A stretch of DNA of 64,000 nt, from NCBI RefSeq assembly GCF_015710575.1, contig NZ_CP065373.1:4464001-4528000 (forward strand). The letters run 5' to 3'. Both the position numbers and the translations under genes were made by a program. Below are positions 8,781-18,267 of this stretch, piece by piece (the stretch's first letter is position 1; each line of letters begins with the position of its first letter). The notes beneath the pieces were generated by a model. It did not search any database. It was not told where the DNA came from and saw nothing but the letters and a program-made list of their open reading frames with translations. Source of the stretch: Mycolicibacterium mengxianglii (GTDB lineage: Bacteria > Actinomycetota > Actinomycetes > Mycobacteriales > Mycobacteriaceae).

Positions 8781-10462
8781 CAGACCTTCTCTCTGGACGC
8801 AGCCGGTGCCCTGTCGCCGGTGGCAGCACCGACGGCCAACAGCCGTTGCGTCAACTTCTCGAACTCGTCACCCCAACCGGAGTTGTCGGTCCGCGCCAGG
8901 CCGCCGAGCTCGACGTTCACGGTACCGGCGGCGCCGCCGTTTACCGCATCGACAGCCGGGGCCGTGGTCAGCCGCACCCAGATCCGGCGGCGCCGGATGA
9001 CCAGCGACACCAGCAGGCCCGCCATCATGGCCAGGGCGAACACCAGCACCCAGACCTGCCCCGGATCGTGGGAGACCTGCAGGTTCACAAAGGGGGTGGC
9101 GCCGTCGAACCGGACTGCCGTGCCGTCGTCGAGTGTGACGGATTCCCCGGCGCGCAGGTTCACCCGTGCTTCCCGGGTGAGTCGGCCCTGATCGATCAGC
9201 CGGGAGTCCAGCGTCCAGATCGACTGCGGGCGCCCGCTGTCGAGGCCGGCATCGCCGCGGTAGATGTCCACTGCGACGGCCGGGTCGTTCATGGCGGGGA
9301 AACTCGAGGACAGCAGCGTGCCGTGGAACTGCGCCGTCGGGGCGAACAGGCCCTGGATCGCGATCTGATGATTGCGCCGCTCATCGGCGTCGGGGTACAT
9401 CCCGGCGGGCGGGTCGATGCGCGCCACACCCGAGGACAGGAACGTCATCTGTTCCTCGGGCCGCCACTGAATGGTCTGGCTGCGGGTCTGTCCGTCCGGG
9501 AAGGTGACGGTGAAGCTCGGTGCGAAACCACGGCCCTGCAGATACACCCGGTCGCCGCCGACCCGCAGCGGGTGGTTGACCTCCAGCCGGTACGGCCGCC
9601 AGGTGTCGGTCGTGAGGTCGTCGCCGGACTGGTAGTCGATCTCGGCGGCGAACGACGTGGCCTGCCCGGTCGGCAGGTACTCCGCTTCGAAGTCGTTGAC
9701 CCGGACACACATGGGGTGCAGGGAGGTGCCGTCGACGGTGTTGCCGGCGCGGAAGGAGTCGAAGGCGGCCGGCGACGCCGAACAGAACCCGGGCCCGCCG
9801 TCGGCGATGACGATGACATTGCCCTCGTAGCCGAACAGCTTGCCGGCGGCGATGGCCACCAGAATCCCCAACAGCGAGAAGTGGAACACCAGGTTGCCGA
9901 ACTCGCGCAGATAGCCCTTCTCGGCGGAGATCTCGACTGAACCATCTCCGGTGCGCCGGATGGTCTTGCGCCAGCCACGCAGCTCGCCGGCCATCTGGTC
10001 AGCGACCGCTGCCGGTTCCCCTGCCACGGTGTCGGCATGGTGTTTGGGCAGCCGGGCCAGGTTGCGCGGTGCGGGCACCGGCTTGGCACGCAGGCTGCGG
10101 GCGTGCTCGATCATCCGCGGGGTCAGGCAACCGACCAGCGAGATGAACAGCAGCACGTAGATGGCGGTGAACCAGAAGCTGGAGAACACGTCGAAGAACT
10201 GGAAGCGGTCCAGCCACGGCCCCAGCGTCGGGTGCTGCGCCAGGTAGTCGTCGACCTTGCCGGCGTTGAGACTGCGCTGCGGCACCAGCGCTCCCGGCAC
10301 CGCCGCGAGCGCCAGCAGGAACAGCAGCACCAGCGCGGTACCCATGGAAGTCAACGCCCGCCACGTGTTCCGGCCCAGCGCGAGCAGACGCGAAATCGCG
10401 CTTCTGCGGGCCTGCGGCGGTGAGTTGGTGTCTGCTCGCGCAGAAGAAGGTGGGGCGCTCAA
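8780..10462 (-). CDS. resB: Cytochrome c biogenesis protein ResB
   Basis: ResB is the second half of the system II synthase. The product of 560 residues has three N-terminal membrane segments, a large extracytoplasmic domain (about residues 220-470) and a final helix near residue 490. I place the start at the TTG at 10462, which overlaps the ccdA stop as TTGA, matching the overlaps on either side; an upstream open frame inside ccdA has no family similarity. A TTG start is less common but used in mycobacteria. An internal ATG around residue 38 would cut into the membrane region. Confidence 0.88.
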   Translation of the reverse strand: MSAPPSSARADTNSPPQARRSAISRLLALGRNTWRALTSMGTALVLLFLLALAAVPGALVPQRSLNAGKVDDYLAQHPTLGPWLDRFQFFDVFSSFWFTAIYVLLFISLVGCLTPRMIEHARSLRAKPVPAPRNLARLPKHHADTVAGEPAAVADQMAGELRGWRKTIRRTGDGSVEISAEKGYLREFGNLVFHFSLLGILVAIAAGKLFGYEGNVIVIADGGPGFCSASPAAFDSFRAGNTVDGTSLHPMCVRVNDFEAEYLPTGQATSFAAEIDYQSGDDLTTDTWRPYRLEVNHPLRVGGDRVYLQGRGFAPSFTVTFPDGQTRSQTIQWRPEEQMTFLSSGVARIDPPAGMYPDADERRNHQIAIQGLFAPTAQFHGTLLSSSFPAMNDPAVAVDIYRGDAGLDSGRPQSIWTLDSRLIDQGRLTREARVNLRAGESVTLDDGTAVRFDGATPFVNLQVSHDPGQVWVLVFALAMMAGLLVSLVIRRRRIWVRLTTAPAVDAVNGGAAGTVNVELGGLARTDNSGWGDEFEKLTQRLLAVGAATGDRAPAASREKV

Positions 10463-11229
10463 ATCGGCAACCTGACGTCGCTGACGAACGCGTCGCGCAC
10501 CCAGGACACGAAGTCGTTCCACATCCCGGTGACCAGCGCGGCGCCCACCAGAATCATCAGCACTCCGCCGATGACCTGGATGGTGCGGGTGTTGCGGCGC
10601 AGCCAGCCCAGCCCGCCGACCGCCCATGACGACCCGAACGCCAGCACGACGAACGGGATCCCCAGCCCCAGGCAGTAGGCGATCACCAGCACCACCCCGC
10701 GCGCCACGCTGGCACCGTCGGTGGCGGAGGCGACGGTGATCACGCCGGCCAGCGTCGGCCCCAGGCACGGCGTCCAGCCCAGCCCGAACACCGCGCCGAG
10801 CAGCGGCGCACCCGCCACCGACGACACCTGCCGCGGAGTGAACTTCGCCTGCCGCTGCAGCGCCGGGATGAACCCGATGAACGCCAGACCCATCACGATG
10901 GTCAAGGCGCCACCGACCCGTTGCAGCAGCACCTGGTTGGTGATCAACGAGGTGGTCATTCCGAGCACCGCGACCGTCCCGAGGATGAACACCGCGGTGA
11001 ACCCGGCGACGAACAGCCCCGCCGAGCCGGCGACCCGCAACTTCGACACGGTTTTCACCGATGAGGAGCGCTCGTCCTCGACACCGACCACCGCTGCCAG
11101 ATAGCTCAGATAACCCGGCACCAGCGGCACCACACACGGTGAGGCGAACGACACCAGCCCAGCCAGAACACACGCCCCGAGCGCCAACAGCAGCGGCCCG
11201 GTGGCGGCGAGTTCGGTCATGCCGGTCAT
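10459..11229 (-). CDS. ccdA: Cytochrome c biogenesis protein CcdA (thiol-disulfide transporter)
   Basis: CcdA is a 256-residue membrane protein with six helices that carries reducing power from cytosolic thioredoxin across the membrane. The two redox cysteines are visible in ASPCVVPLVPGYLSYL near residue 32 and GWTPCLGPTLAG near residue 150. The extracytoplasmic partner is the TlpA-like protein directly upstream, whose stop overlaps this ATG (ATGA at 11226-11229). Together they keep apocytochrome CXXCH cysteines reduced for heme attachment. Confidence 0.94.
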   Translation of the reverse strand: MTGMTELAATGPLLLALGACVLAGLVSFASPCVVPLVPGYLSYLAAVVGVEDERSSSVKTVSKLRVAGSAGLFVAGFTAVFILGTVAVLGMTTSLITNQVLLQRVGGALTIVMGLAFIGFIPALQRQAKFTPRQVSSVAGAPLLGAVFGLGWTPCLGPTLAGVITVASATDGASVARGVVLVIAYCLGLGIPFVVLAFGSSWAVGGLGWLRRNTRTIQVIGGVLMILVGAALVTGMWNDFVSWVRDAFVSDVRLPI

Positions 11230-11828
11230 GCGTCGGGCCCCGGAGTCTGCTCGGCGGCCAGACGTTCCACCACCGGCTGCAGGTCGGCCGCCAGCAGCTC
11301 ACGCAGGAACACCGCGGCGACGCGGTGCTCGCGGTCCAACACGATGGTCGACGGGATCACAGTCGTCGGGTATCTACCGCCGAAGGCGATCATGGTGCGC
11401 ATCGCGGGGTCATAGATCGACGGGAACGTGATCTTGCGGTCTTTGATGAAATCGACTGCGGCATCACGGTTGTTGTCGCGCACATCGATGCCCAGGAAGG
11501 CGACGCCGTCGTCTTTGGTGGCGTCGTATACCTGCTGCAGTTCGGAGATCTCGGTGCGGCACGGCCCGCACCACTGCCCCCACACATTGATGACGACGAC
11601 CTTGCCGACGAAATCGTCCAGCGACAGCGTCGTGTCCGGGTCCAGCAGATCGGGGCCGTGCAACGGCCCCGGCTTGCCGCGGTCTCCAGGCGGGTCGTAG
11701 GTGATGTCGGTCTGGCCGCCCGGCGCGACGAACTCGAACGTGCCGCCCTGGGCCACTGCGTCGTCACCGGTTGAGCAGCCGGTGAGCGCGAGCACCAGCA
11801 CGCACGCAAGGATCACCAGCCGCCGCAT
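11226..11828 (-). CDS. TlpA-like thioredoxin lipoprotein for cytochrome c maturation (ResA/CcsX type)
   Basis: This 200-residue protein has a lipoprotein signal ([18 protein letters not shown], lipobox LTGC with Cys18) and a thioredoxin fold. The active site WGQWCGPC lies near residues 90-97, with a cis-proline region later. It is anchored outside the membrane and reduces apocytochrome c, receiving electrons from CcdA. The ATG at 11828 shares one base with the upstream phosphatase stop (TGATG). Rv0526 is the M. tuberculosis counterpart. Confidence 0.92.
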   Translation of the reverse strand: MRRLVILACVLVLALTGCSTGDDAVAQGGTFEFVAPGGQTDITYDPPGDRGKPGPLHGPDLLDPDTTLSLDDFVGKVVVINVWGQWCGPCRTEISELQQVYDATKDDGVAFLGIDVRDNNRDAAVDFIKDRKITFPSIYDPAMRTMIAFGGRYPTTVIPSTIVLDREHRVAAVFLRELLAADLQPVVERLAAEQTPGPDA

Positions 11829-12451
11829 CACAGGTGCCCAGCCGGCTCCGCGTAACCCCAGCCGATCAGCCGGTCGCCGTCGAACTGAAATGACGTCAGG
11901 GACGCCAGGTTGCACATCCGGGCGCCCGCGGTCGGCAGATGCGCCAACCGCCGGCCGGTCATGGCCCGCCGCAACGTCTCCACCGGCAGCTGGTGGCTGA
12001 CGCACACCGCCTCGTGGCCTTCGGCGGCGACACGGGCCCGGTGCAGTGCGGCGGTCATCCGCGCCGCCACCTGCTGGTAAGGCTCTCCCCACGACGGCTG
12101 CAGCGGGTTACGCAGCTTCGGCCAGTTGCGGGGGTCGCGCAGCGCGCCGTCGCCGGGGGCCACGCGCTGCCCCTCGAAGACGTTCCACGATTCGATGAGG
12201 TCCGGGTCGGTGTCGATGGGCAGCCCGTGTCGCGTCGCGGTGGCGGCGGCGGTTTCCTGGGCGCGCTCGAGCGGGGACGCCACGACGTAGGTGATGTCGC
12301 GGTCGGCCAGCCAGTCGGCGACCGCGGCCGCCTGGGCGCGTCCCCGGTCGGACAGGTGGTAATCCGGAAGGCGGCCGTAGAGCACCTTTTCGGGGTTGTA
12401 CACCTCCCCGTGGCGCATCACATGCACCGTCGTCTTCGTCGCTGTTGTCAC
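11828..12451 (-). CDS. Histidine phosphatase family protein (phosphoglycerate-mutase-like)
   Basis: The 207-residue protein shows the RHG catalytic motif in [15 protein letters not shown], a second conserved arginine, and the distal [14 protein letters not shown] histidine of the superfamily. The substrate is unknown; the fold covers phosphatases and mutases. The GTG at 12451 overlaps the TGA of hemL (GTGA), and the next gene is coupled too. That places an unidentified phosphatase firmly inside the heme/cytochrome operon, as with Rv0525. Confidence 0.85.
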   Translation of the reverse strand: MTTATKTTVHVMRHGEVYNPEKVLYGRLPDYHLSDRGRAQAAAVADWLADRDITYVVASPLERAQETAAATATRHGLPIDTDPDLIESWNVFEGQRVAPGDGALRDPRNWPKLRNPLQPSWGEPYQQVAARMTAALHRARVAAEGHEAVCVSHQLPVETLRRAMTGRRLAHLPTAGARMCNLASLTSFQFDGDRLIGWGYAEPAGHL

Positions 12452-13755
12452 GCGTCGGGACCCTTGGCGTTGGCCGCCGCCCGGGCTGCGGCGGGCAGCG
12501 CCTCGGCGATCTGCTCGAACGCGGCGTCGTCGAGAGCGGCTGAGACGAACCAGGTTTCGTAGGCGCTGCACGGCGGGTAGATGCCGGCGTCGAGCAAGGC
12601 GTGGAAGAAGGCCGGGAACCGCCAGGTCTCGGTGGCGCGGGCGGACGCGAAGTCCGTCACCGGCGCGTCGGTGAAGAAGACGCTGAGCATATTGCCTGCA
12701 CGCTGAACCGTATGCGGCACAGACGCTTTGGACAACGCCTCGGTGAACAGCGCATCGAGGCGGTCGGCGTTGGCGTCCAACCGGGCGTACACCGCGTCGT
12801 CGGCGTTACGCAACGTCGCCAATCCCGCCGCCATCGCCACCGGATTCCCCGACAAGGTCCCGGCCTGATACACCGGACCCAGCGGCGCCAGGCGCTCCAT
12901 CACCTCGGCGCGGCCACCGAACGCGGCCGCAGGCAGGCCACCGCTCATCACCTTGCCGAAGGTGAACAGGTCGGCGTCGACAGGATCGACCCCGTACCAG
13001 CCGCTGCGGCTGACGCGGAAGCCCGTCATCACCTCGTCGAGGATCAGCAACGCCCCGTACTCGGCGGTGATCCGGCGCAGTGCCTCGTTGTAGCCGGGCA
13101 GCGGCGGGACGGTTCCCATATTGCCCGGGCTGGCCTCGCTGATGACGGCGGCGATCTCCGAGCCCAGTTCGGCGAAGGCCGCTTCGACAGCGGCGACGTC
13201 GTTGTACGGCAGCACGATGGTGTCCGCAGCGGCCGCCCCGGTGACACCGGGCGACGACGGCAGACCGAGCGTCGCCACCCCCGAGCCGGCATCGGCGAGC
13301 AGTGCGTCACTGTGACCGTGGTAGCAGCCGGAGAACTTTATGATCTTGGGCCGGCCGGTGAAGCCGCGGGCCAACCGGATGGCACTCATGGTGGCCTCGG
13401 TGCCCGAGTTCACCAGACGGACCCGCTCCACCGGGGCGACACGGTTGATGATCTCGCCGGCCAGTTCCGATTCGGTGGGGGTCGGCGCGCCGAACGACAG
13501 ACCGTGTGCCGCCGCGGCGGTGACGGCTTCGACGACGGCAGGGTGGGCGTGCCCGAGGATCATCGGCCCCCAGGAACACACCAGGTCGACATAGGTATTG
13601 CCGTCGACATCAGTGAGCCGGTAGCCCTCGCCCTTGACGAGGAACCGCGGTGTTCCACCCACCGAGGTGAAGGCCCGCACCGGCGAGTTCACCCCACCCG
13701 GAATCACCGCGCACGCGTCAGAGAAGAGCTTCGCGGACAGCTCGGTACTGCTCAT
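12448..13755 (-). CDS. hemL: Glutamate-1-semialdehyde 2,1-aminomutase
   Basis: HemL is a PLP enzyme that converts glutamate-1-semialdehyde to 5-aminolevulinate, the second step of C5 tetrapyrrole synthesis after HemA. Its 435 residues fit the family. The motif GVNSPVRAF near the N-terminus, the YHGHSDALL loop and the PLP lysine in [16 protein letters not shown] (around residue 270) are all present. The ATG at 13755 was chosen over the longer frame because [14 protein letters not shown] matches the family start. It heads the minus-strand operon that runs down to the ParA-like gene. Confidence 0.96.
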   Translation of the reverse strand: MSSTELSAKLFSDACAVIPGGVNSPVRAFTSVGGTPRFLVKGEGYRLTDVDGNTYVDLVCSWGPMILGHAHPAVVEAVTAAAAHGLSFGAPTPTESELAGEIINRVAPVERVRLVNSGTEATMSAIRLARGFTGRPKIIKFSGCYHGHSDALLADAGSGVATLGLPSSPGVTGAAAADTIVLPYNDVAAVEAAFAELGSEIAAVISEASPGNMGTVPPLPGYNEALRRITAEYGALLILDEVMTGFRVSRSGWYGVDPVDADLFTFGKVMSGGLPAAAFGGRAEVMERLAPLGPVYQAGTLSGNPVAMAAGLATLRNADDAVYARLDANADRLDALFTEALSKASVPHTVQRAGNMLSVFFTDAPVTDFASARATETWRFPAFFHALLDAGIYPPCSAYETWFVSAALDDAAFEQIAEALPAAARAAANAKGPDA

Positions 13756-13788
13756 GACCACCAGTGTCCCAGTTCTGCCGCCGACGTC

Positions 13789-13805
13789 CACTACAGGGTG
13801 TAGTG
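13789..13805. promoter_or_regulatory. Palindrome CACTACA-GGG-TGTAGTG between hemL and ctpF
   Basis: Perfect 7-bp arms surround GGG. The TACA/TGTA half-sites resemble those bound by BlaI/CopY-family winged-helix repressors, although those usually have a two-base spacer. It lies 34 bp before the hemL start and 82 bp before the ctpF-like ATG, so it could serve either gene. The assignment is tentative. Confidence 0.4.
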
Positions 13806-13886
13806 GATGAGGTCGAGGTCACGGTCTCCCGACAAGGCTGCCGGGGGGGGTTGCGCACCCACCCCGGGCACCGGAGCATCGCAGGT

Positions 13887-16607
13887 ATGCCAAGGCCGCT
13901 CCCCCAGGCGGAGACCCAGACCGCGGACTTCGCCGGCCTGGCCCATGCCCAGAGCCGGGCAGAAATTCTCGAAGCCCTACGCACCACCCCGGAAGGCCTC
14001 AGCGATGCCGAGGCCGCCGCACGCCTGGCCACCGAGGGCCCCAACCGATTGCCGCAGCCCCGGCGTCGCCCGGCCATCGTGCGGTTCCTCGCGCAGTTCA
14101 ACAACGTGCTCATCTACATCCTGGTGGCGTCGGGCGTGCTGAAGGCGATCCTCGGCGAATGGGTGGACTTCGGGGTGATCATCGCCGCGGCCGTGATCAA
14201 CGCCGTCGTCGGCTACCTGCAGGAGGGCAAAGCCGAACGGGCGCTCGACAGCATCCGCAACATGCTCTCTGTCAGTGCCCAGGTGCGTCGCAACGGCGAC
14301 TGGGTGAACGTCGACTCGGAGCTGATAGTGCCGGGCGACGTGGTGTGGATCGACTCCGGCGACCGGATCCCGGCCGATATGCGGCTGCTCGAGGAGACGA
14401 ACCTGCAGGTCGAGGAGTCAGCACTGACCGGCGAGTCGATGCCGGCCGCCAAGAGCACCACCCGCGTGGAATTCGACGCGGGGCTGGGCGACCGCACGTC
14501 GATGGTCTACTCCGGCACGATCGTGGCCGCCGGCAACGGGACCGGGGTGGTGACGGCCACCGGATCGGCCACCGAAATCGGTCGCATCCAGTCGATGATC
14601 ACCGAAGTGCAGGGCATCCAGACACCGCTGACGCGCGAACTCACCCAGTTCGGCAAGCAACTGTCCGTGCTGATCCTCGCCATGGCCGCGGTGATGTTGC
14701 TGGTGGGGCGGCTCATCCACAACTTCTCCATCGAGGAGCTGATCTCGGCGGCCATCGGCTTCGCCGTCGCGGGGGTTCCGGAGGGGCTGCCGGCGGTGGT
14801 GACGGTGACGCTCGCGCTCGGCGTGCAGCAGATGGCCCGCCGCAACGCCATCACCCGCAAACTGCCCGCCGTCGAAGCGCTGGGCTCGGTGAACGTCATC
14901 TGCTCCGACAAGACAGGCACGCTCACCCAGAACGAGATGACGGTCCGGTCCGTGGCGACGTGCACCCACGATTTCACCGTCACCGGCACGGGCTACCGCC
15001 CCGACGGTGAGATCGAACTCGACGGGGCTGCGGTGCAGGCCGGCGAGCACCCCGATCTGCTGGCCGTCATCGTCACCATGGCGGTGTGCAACAACGCCCG
15101 CCTGACCGACGTCGACGGTGCCTGGCAGATGGTGGGTGAACCCACCGAAGGCGCCCTGCGCACCTTGGCCGCCAAGGCCGGGGTCGACGACAGCAGCTAC
15201 CCGCGCTCGGCGGAGCTGCCCTTTTCATCGGCCAACAAGTTCATGGCGACCCGCAACTCCGGCCCCGACGGGGCCCTGGTGTTGCACGTCAAGGGTGCAC
15301 CGGACCGGCTGCTCGACCGCGCCACCACTCAACGCCGCGCCGGGCAGCCCGAGCCGCTGGACCGCGCCTTCTGGGAACGCCGTGTCGAGGAGCTCAGCGA
15401 CCAGGGGTTGCGGGTGCTGGCCGCGGCACGGAAACCTGTCCACGACAACGATTTTGACGGTGACATTGCCGTACAGGACGTCGACGACGGTTTGGAGTTC
15501 CTCGGCCTCGTCGGCATCGTCGACCCGCCGCGACCGGAGGCCGTCGAAGCCATCGCGAAGTGCCACAGCGCCGGCATCCGAGTCAAGATGATCACCGGTG
15601 ACCACGCTGGAACAGCACGCGCCATCGCCCGCGAAATGGGCATTGCGGACACGTCCGAAGCACCGGTGCTCACCGGCGCCGACCTGCAGGCCATGAGTCA
15701 GACCAGGCTGCGTGCGGTGGCCGCCGACGTCGACATCTATGCGCGCACCAGCCCCGAGCACAAACTGCGCATCATCAGTGCACTGCAGGCCGAGGGCAAG
15801 ATCGTCGCGATGACCGGCGACGGGGTCAACGACGCGCCCGCGCTGACCCGAGCCGATATCGGCGTGGCCATGGGCATCAAAGGTACCGAGGCCACCAAGG
15901 AAGCCGCCGGCATCGTGCTGGCTGACGACAACTTCGCCACCATCGAGCGCGCCGTCGAAGAGGGCAGGCGCATCTACGACAACATCCGCAAGTCGGTGCT
16001 GTTCCTGTTGCCCACCAACGGGTCTCAGTCCCTGGTGATCCTCGTGGCCATCCTGTTCGGTTTTGCGCTGCCGCTGCAGCCGGTGCAGATCCTGTGGGTG
16101 AACATGATCAGTGCGGTGACGCTGTCGCTGGCTCTGGTGTTCGAGAAGGCCGAGGACGGTCTGATGTCGCGGCCGCCACGACCGCACGGGCGGTCCCTGG
16201 TGGGGCCCGCCGACCTGGTGCTGATCTCGCTGGTGTCGGTATTGGTCGCCGGTGCGACGTTGGCCGTGTACTTCGTGGCCCGCGCCGACGGTTACCCGCA
16301 GGACGTCGCCCAGACCGTGGCGGTGAACATGCTGGTGCTGGGCCAGCTGGCGTACCTGCTGAACTGCCGTTTCATCACCAAGTCGAGCCTGCGACCGGCT
16401 GTGCTGCGTGGAAACCCGTGGATCTGGCGGATGTCGGGTGCCCTGCTGGTACTGCAGTTGCTCTTCGTCTACGCGCCGTTCATGAATTCCTGGTTCCACT
16501 CTGCGCCCGTGACGTTGCGAGGGTGGGCGGTGACGGTGGGGCTGGCGGTGGTGATTTTCCTGTCGATCGAGGCGATCAAAGCCGTCGGACGGCGGTTGGG
16601 TCACTGA
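13887..16607 (+). CDS. ctpF: P2-type cation-transporting ATPase (CtpF-like)
   Basis: The 906-residue pump has the standard order: actuator domain with LTGES (about residue 185), M4 with [15 protein letters not shown], phosphorylation site [14 protein letters not shown] (about residue 345), nucleotide domain, hinge [16 protein letters not shown] (about residue 650) and six C-terminal helices. PEGLP in M4 places it with Ca2+/PMCA-like P2 ATPases, not heavy-metal P1B pumps. The ATG at 13887 starts [10 protein letters not shown]; the longer open frame upstream runs across an 8-G tract and lacks similarity. Ion specificity (Ca2+ or another alkali/alkaline cation) is inferred. I saw no clear DosR box, although the M. 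tuberculosis homologue is hypoxia-induced. Confidence 0.9.
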   Translation: MPRPLPQAETQTADFAGLAHAQSRAEILEALRTTPEGLSDAEAAARLATEGPNRLPQPRRRPAIVRFLAQFNNVLIYILVASGVLKAILGEWVDFGVIIAAAVINAVVGYLQEGKAERALDSIRNMLSVSAQVRRNGDWVNVDSELIVPGDVVWIDSGDRIPADMRLLEETNLQVEESALTGESMPAAKSTTRVEFDAGLGDRTSMVYSGTIVAAGNGTGVVTATGSATEIGRIQSMITEVQGIQTPLTRELTQFGKQLSVLILAMAAVMLLVGRLIHNFSIEELISAAIGFAVAGVPEGLPAVVTVTLALGVQQMARRNAITRKLPAVEALGSVNVICSDKTGTLTQNEMTVRSVATCTHDFTVTGTGYRPDGEIELDGAAVQAGEHPDLLAVIVTMAVCNNARLTDVDGAWQMVGEPTEGALRTLAAKAGVDDSSYPRSAELPFSSANKFMATRNSGPDGALVLHVKGAPDRLLDRATTQRRAGQPEPLDRAFWERRVEELSDQGLRVLAAARKPVHDNDFDGDIAVQDVDDGLEFLGLVGIVDPPRPEAVEAIAKCHSAGIRVKMITGDHAGTARAIAREMGIADTSEAPVLTGADLQAMSQTRLRAVAADVDIYARTSPEHKLRIISALQAEGKIVAMTGDGVNDAPALTRADIGVAMGIKGTEATKEAAGIVLADDNFATIERAVEEGRRIYDNIRKSVLFLLPTNGSQSLVILVAILFGFALPLQPVQILWVNMISAVTLSLALVFEKAEDGLMSRPPRPHGRSLVGPADLVLISLVSVLVAGATLAVYFVARADGYPQDVAQTVAVNMLVLGQLAYLLNCRFITKSSLRPAVLRGNPWIWRMSGALLVLQLLFVYAPFMNSWFHSAPVTLRGWAVTVGLAVVIFLSIEAIKAVGRRLGH

Positions 16608-16676
16608 GCCCCGGTCTTGCGAACCTGGTTCGGTGAACCGTCTGCATCCGAGTGGGTTCGGGCCAATGATGGGTTG

Positions 16677-17057
16677 ATGCAACTCCCCCAATGGCTGGCC
16701 CGGTTCAACCGGCGCGTCACCAACCCGGTGCAACGGATCTGGGCGGGCCACCTGCCGGCATTCGGGATCCTGGAACACGTCGGGCGCAAGTCCGGCAAGA
16801 CCTACCGCACGCCACTGAACGTGTTCCCGACCTCGGACGGTGTGGCGATCCTGCTCAGCTACGGACCGAACCGGGACTGGCTGAAGAACCTGACCGCGGC
16901 CGGCGGCGGCCGGCTCACCCGCCACGGCACCACCTTCGACGTCGTTGATCCCACAGTCGTGCCGAAAGCCGAAGCCGCCCAACAGGTCACCGGCATCGCG
17001 CGGTTCGCGTTCGGTCGGCTGCCGTTCGACGATGCCGTGCTGCTTCGGCGGTCGTGA
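16677..17057 (+). CDS. Nitroreductase family deazaflavin (F420)-dependent oxidoreductase
   Basis: This 126-residue split beta-barrel protein of the Ddn/FDOR-A type contains HVGRKSGKTYRTPLNVF near residue 36, the typical F420 phosphate-contacting GRKSG segment, and SYGPNRDWLKNLTAAGGG near residue 62. Such enzymes use reduced F420 to reduce quinones or nitro compounds near the membrane. The ATG at 16677 is used; a TTG one codon upstream is also possible. The next 130 bases hold a decayed second copy of the same family. Confidence 0.85.
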   Translation: MQLPQWLARFNRRVTNPVQRIWAGHLPAFGILEHVGRKSGKTYRTPLNVFPTSDGVAILLSYGPNRDWLKNLTAAGGGRLTRHGTTFDVVDPTVVPKAEAAQQVTGIARFAFGRLPFDDAVLLRRS

Positions 17058-17061
17058 GGCT

Positions 17062-17184
17062 GTTCCCGACGGGTTTGCGGTACTACTGCCCTATGGCGAG
17101 AACCGTGGCTGGGCGAAGAACCTGCGCGCTGCCGGTGGCGACCGAATCATTCTGGCCGGCAGCATCTTCGACGTGCTGTTACTC
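17062..17184 (+). pseudogene. Remnant of a second Ddn-type F420-dependent reductase gene
   Basis: Directly after the intact gene, in another frame, the translation contains PDGFAVLLPYGENRGWAKN and LRAAGGDRIILAGSIFDV. This lines up with SDGVAILLSYGPNRDWLKN and LTAAGGGRLTRHGTTFDV of the neighbour. There is no start codon, no GRKSG half before it and no proper C-terminus, because the frame runs into the 3' end of the convergent PPOX gene. I read this as the middle third of a tandem paralogue left after deletion. Confidence 0.65.
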
Positions 17185-17670
17185 ACCCGCGCGCCAGGTG
17201 AGCACTTCGCCACTGCCCTGGGTCATCACCGTGCCGGGCATCACCCGCAGCCGGGTCGGCGTGAGCTTCCAGCCCGCGAATTTCTCCGAGGTGGGTCCTC
17301 CGCCGTCCAACGACGGGAGGATCGCCGGGTCGTAACCCACGGGTGCCGGGCCGTTCTTGAACCGCTCCCACAGCTCGGTGCGCCCGGCGTCATCGAGCAC
17401 CCATTCCACAGCGGCTTCGGCGCTGCAGGTGTCGTGCGACGGTGTCCAGTAGTTGATCGAGACATCAGGGTGAGCGGCGATGTGCGTCAGCTTGATCCGC
17501 GTCGGCTCGGTCGCGATCCAGCCCGTCAGCTGTGCGCCGTCCCATTCCCAGATTGGGTGCAGCACACGGCTTCTTGGGCGGCAATCGGTGTCGACAGTGG
17601 CTACCGACGCCCAGACAATCGTGTGGGCCATCTCGACAAAGGCCGGAGCAATCCGATCCAGGGAGGTCAT
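17179..17670 (-). CDS. Pyridoxamine 5'-phosphate oxidase family protein
   Basis: The 163-residue protein has the FMN/F420-binding split barrel of the PPOX family, with VWASVATVDTDCRPRSRVLHP near residue 20 and INYWTPSHDTCSAEAAVEW near residue 75. Family members bind FMN, F420 or biliverdin, and the cofactor here is not evident. It starts six bases after the tetR stop, so it probably belongs to the mpaB-tetR-PPOX operon. TATAAA five bases before the ATG may also give it a promoter of its own. Confidence 0.8.
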   Translation of the reverse strand: MTSLDRIAPAFVEMAHTIVWASVATVDTDCRPRSRVLHPIWEWDGAQLTGWIATEPTRIKLTHIAAHPDVSINYWTPSHDTCSAEAAVEWVLDDAGRTELWERFKNGPAPVGYDPAILPSLDGGGPTSEKFAGWKLTPTRLRVMPGTVMTQGSGEVLTWRAGE

Positions 17671-17676
17671 ACCCGT

Positions 17677-18267
17677 TTATACCGGAACCGCGCGTAGCGC
17701 CTCGGGCAGGCTGGGCAGGAAGTGCTTGGCGGCGAACACGCGCAGGTCGTCGGCCGTCTCCAGCGGATGCGAGCCGGGCAGCAGCAGTGCCATCAGCGCG
17801 TACCGAAGAATCGCGTCGGCCAGTTCGGTGACCACCGCCGGTCCCACCCGTTGGGCGAAGCCTGCTGGGAAGATCACCTCCAGCGCGTCGGCGATGCGCA
17901 GCACCGCAGCGCCGTGATGCTCGCGGGCGAACTCCAGCGCCAACGCGGAATCATCGCGGACCAGCTGGTTGAGCACCCGGTGACCACGAAACCGCATGAT
18001 CGCCGAGGTGAACGCCTCGACATAGTAATTCGATTGCGGCGCTTGACTTCTCAATTCTGCGGCGATATCGGCGCACAGAGCGGCATTCTCGCGGTCGATC
18101 ACCGCCGCAACCAGCTCGTCACGGTTGGCGAAGCGGCGGTAGATGGTGGTGCGGCTGACTTTGGCGCGGCGGGCCACGTCATCGAGCGCCACCCGCCGGA
18201 AGCCATGGCGTTCGAACTCGGCGACGGCGGCGTCGAGGATGGCCAGGGTCGCGGTGTCCGGGATTAT
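17677..18267 (-). CDS. TetR family transcriptional regulator with probable ATA start
   Basis: The 196-residue protein has an N-terminal TetR helix-turn-helix ([21 protein letters not shown], about residues 27-47) and a helical ligand-binding C-domain. No ATG, GTG or TTG is available in frame near the required N-terminus. ATA at 18267 overlaps the upstream mpaB stop as ATAA, exactly where an ATGA coupling would sit, giving (M)[17 protein letters not shown] eight codons in is the alternative. It probably controls its own operon. Confidence 0.82.
   Translation of the reverse strand: MIPDTATLAILDAAVAEFERHGFRRVALDDVARRAKVSRTTIYRRFANRDELVAAVIDRENAALCADIAAELRSQAPQSNYYVEAFTSAIMRFRGHRVLNQLVRDDSALALEFAREHHGAAVLRIADALEVIFPAGFAQRVGPAVVTELADAILRYALMALLLPGSHPLETADDLRVFAAKHFLPSLPEALRAVPV

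Noticed and set aside
7656..9191. 511-codon plus-strand frame over ccsB/resB
   Set aside because: Antisense shadow rich in His, Gln and Arg; no domain and no ribosome site.
13764..13886. N-terminal extension of the CtpF-like ATPase
   Set aside because: Crosses an 8-G tract and the TACA/TGTA dyad and has no similarity to P-type ATPase N-termini.
15225..16982. 585-codon minus-strand frame over the CtpF-like gene
   Set aside because: No recognisable motif; the plus strand has a full P-type ATPase signature.
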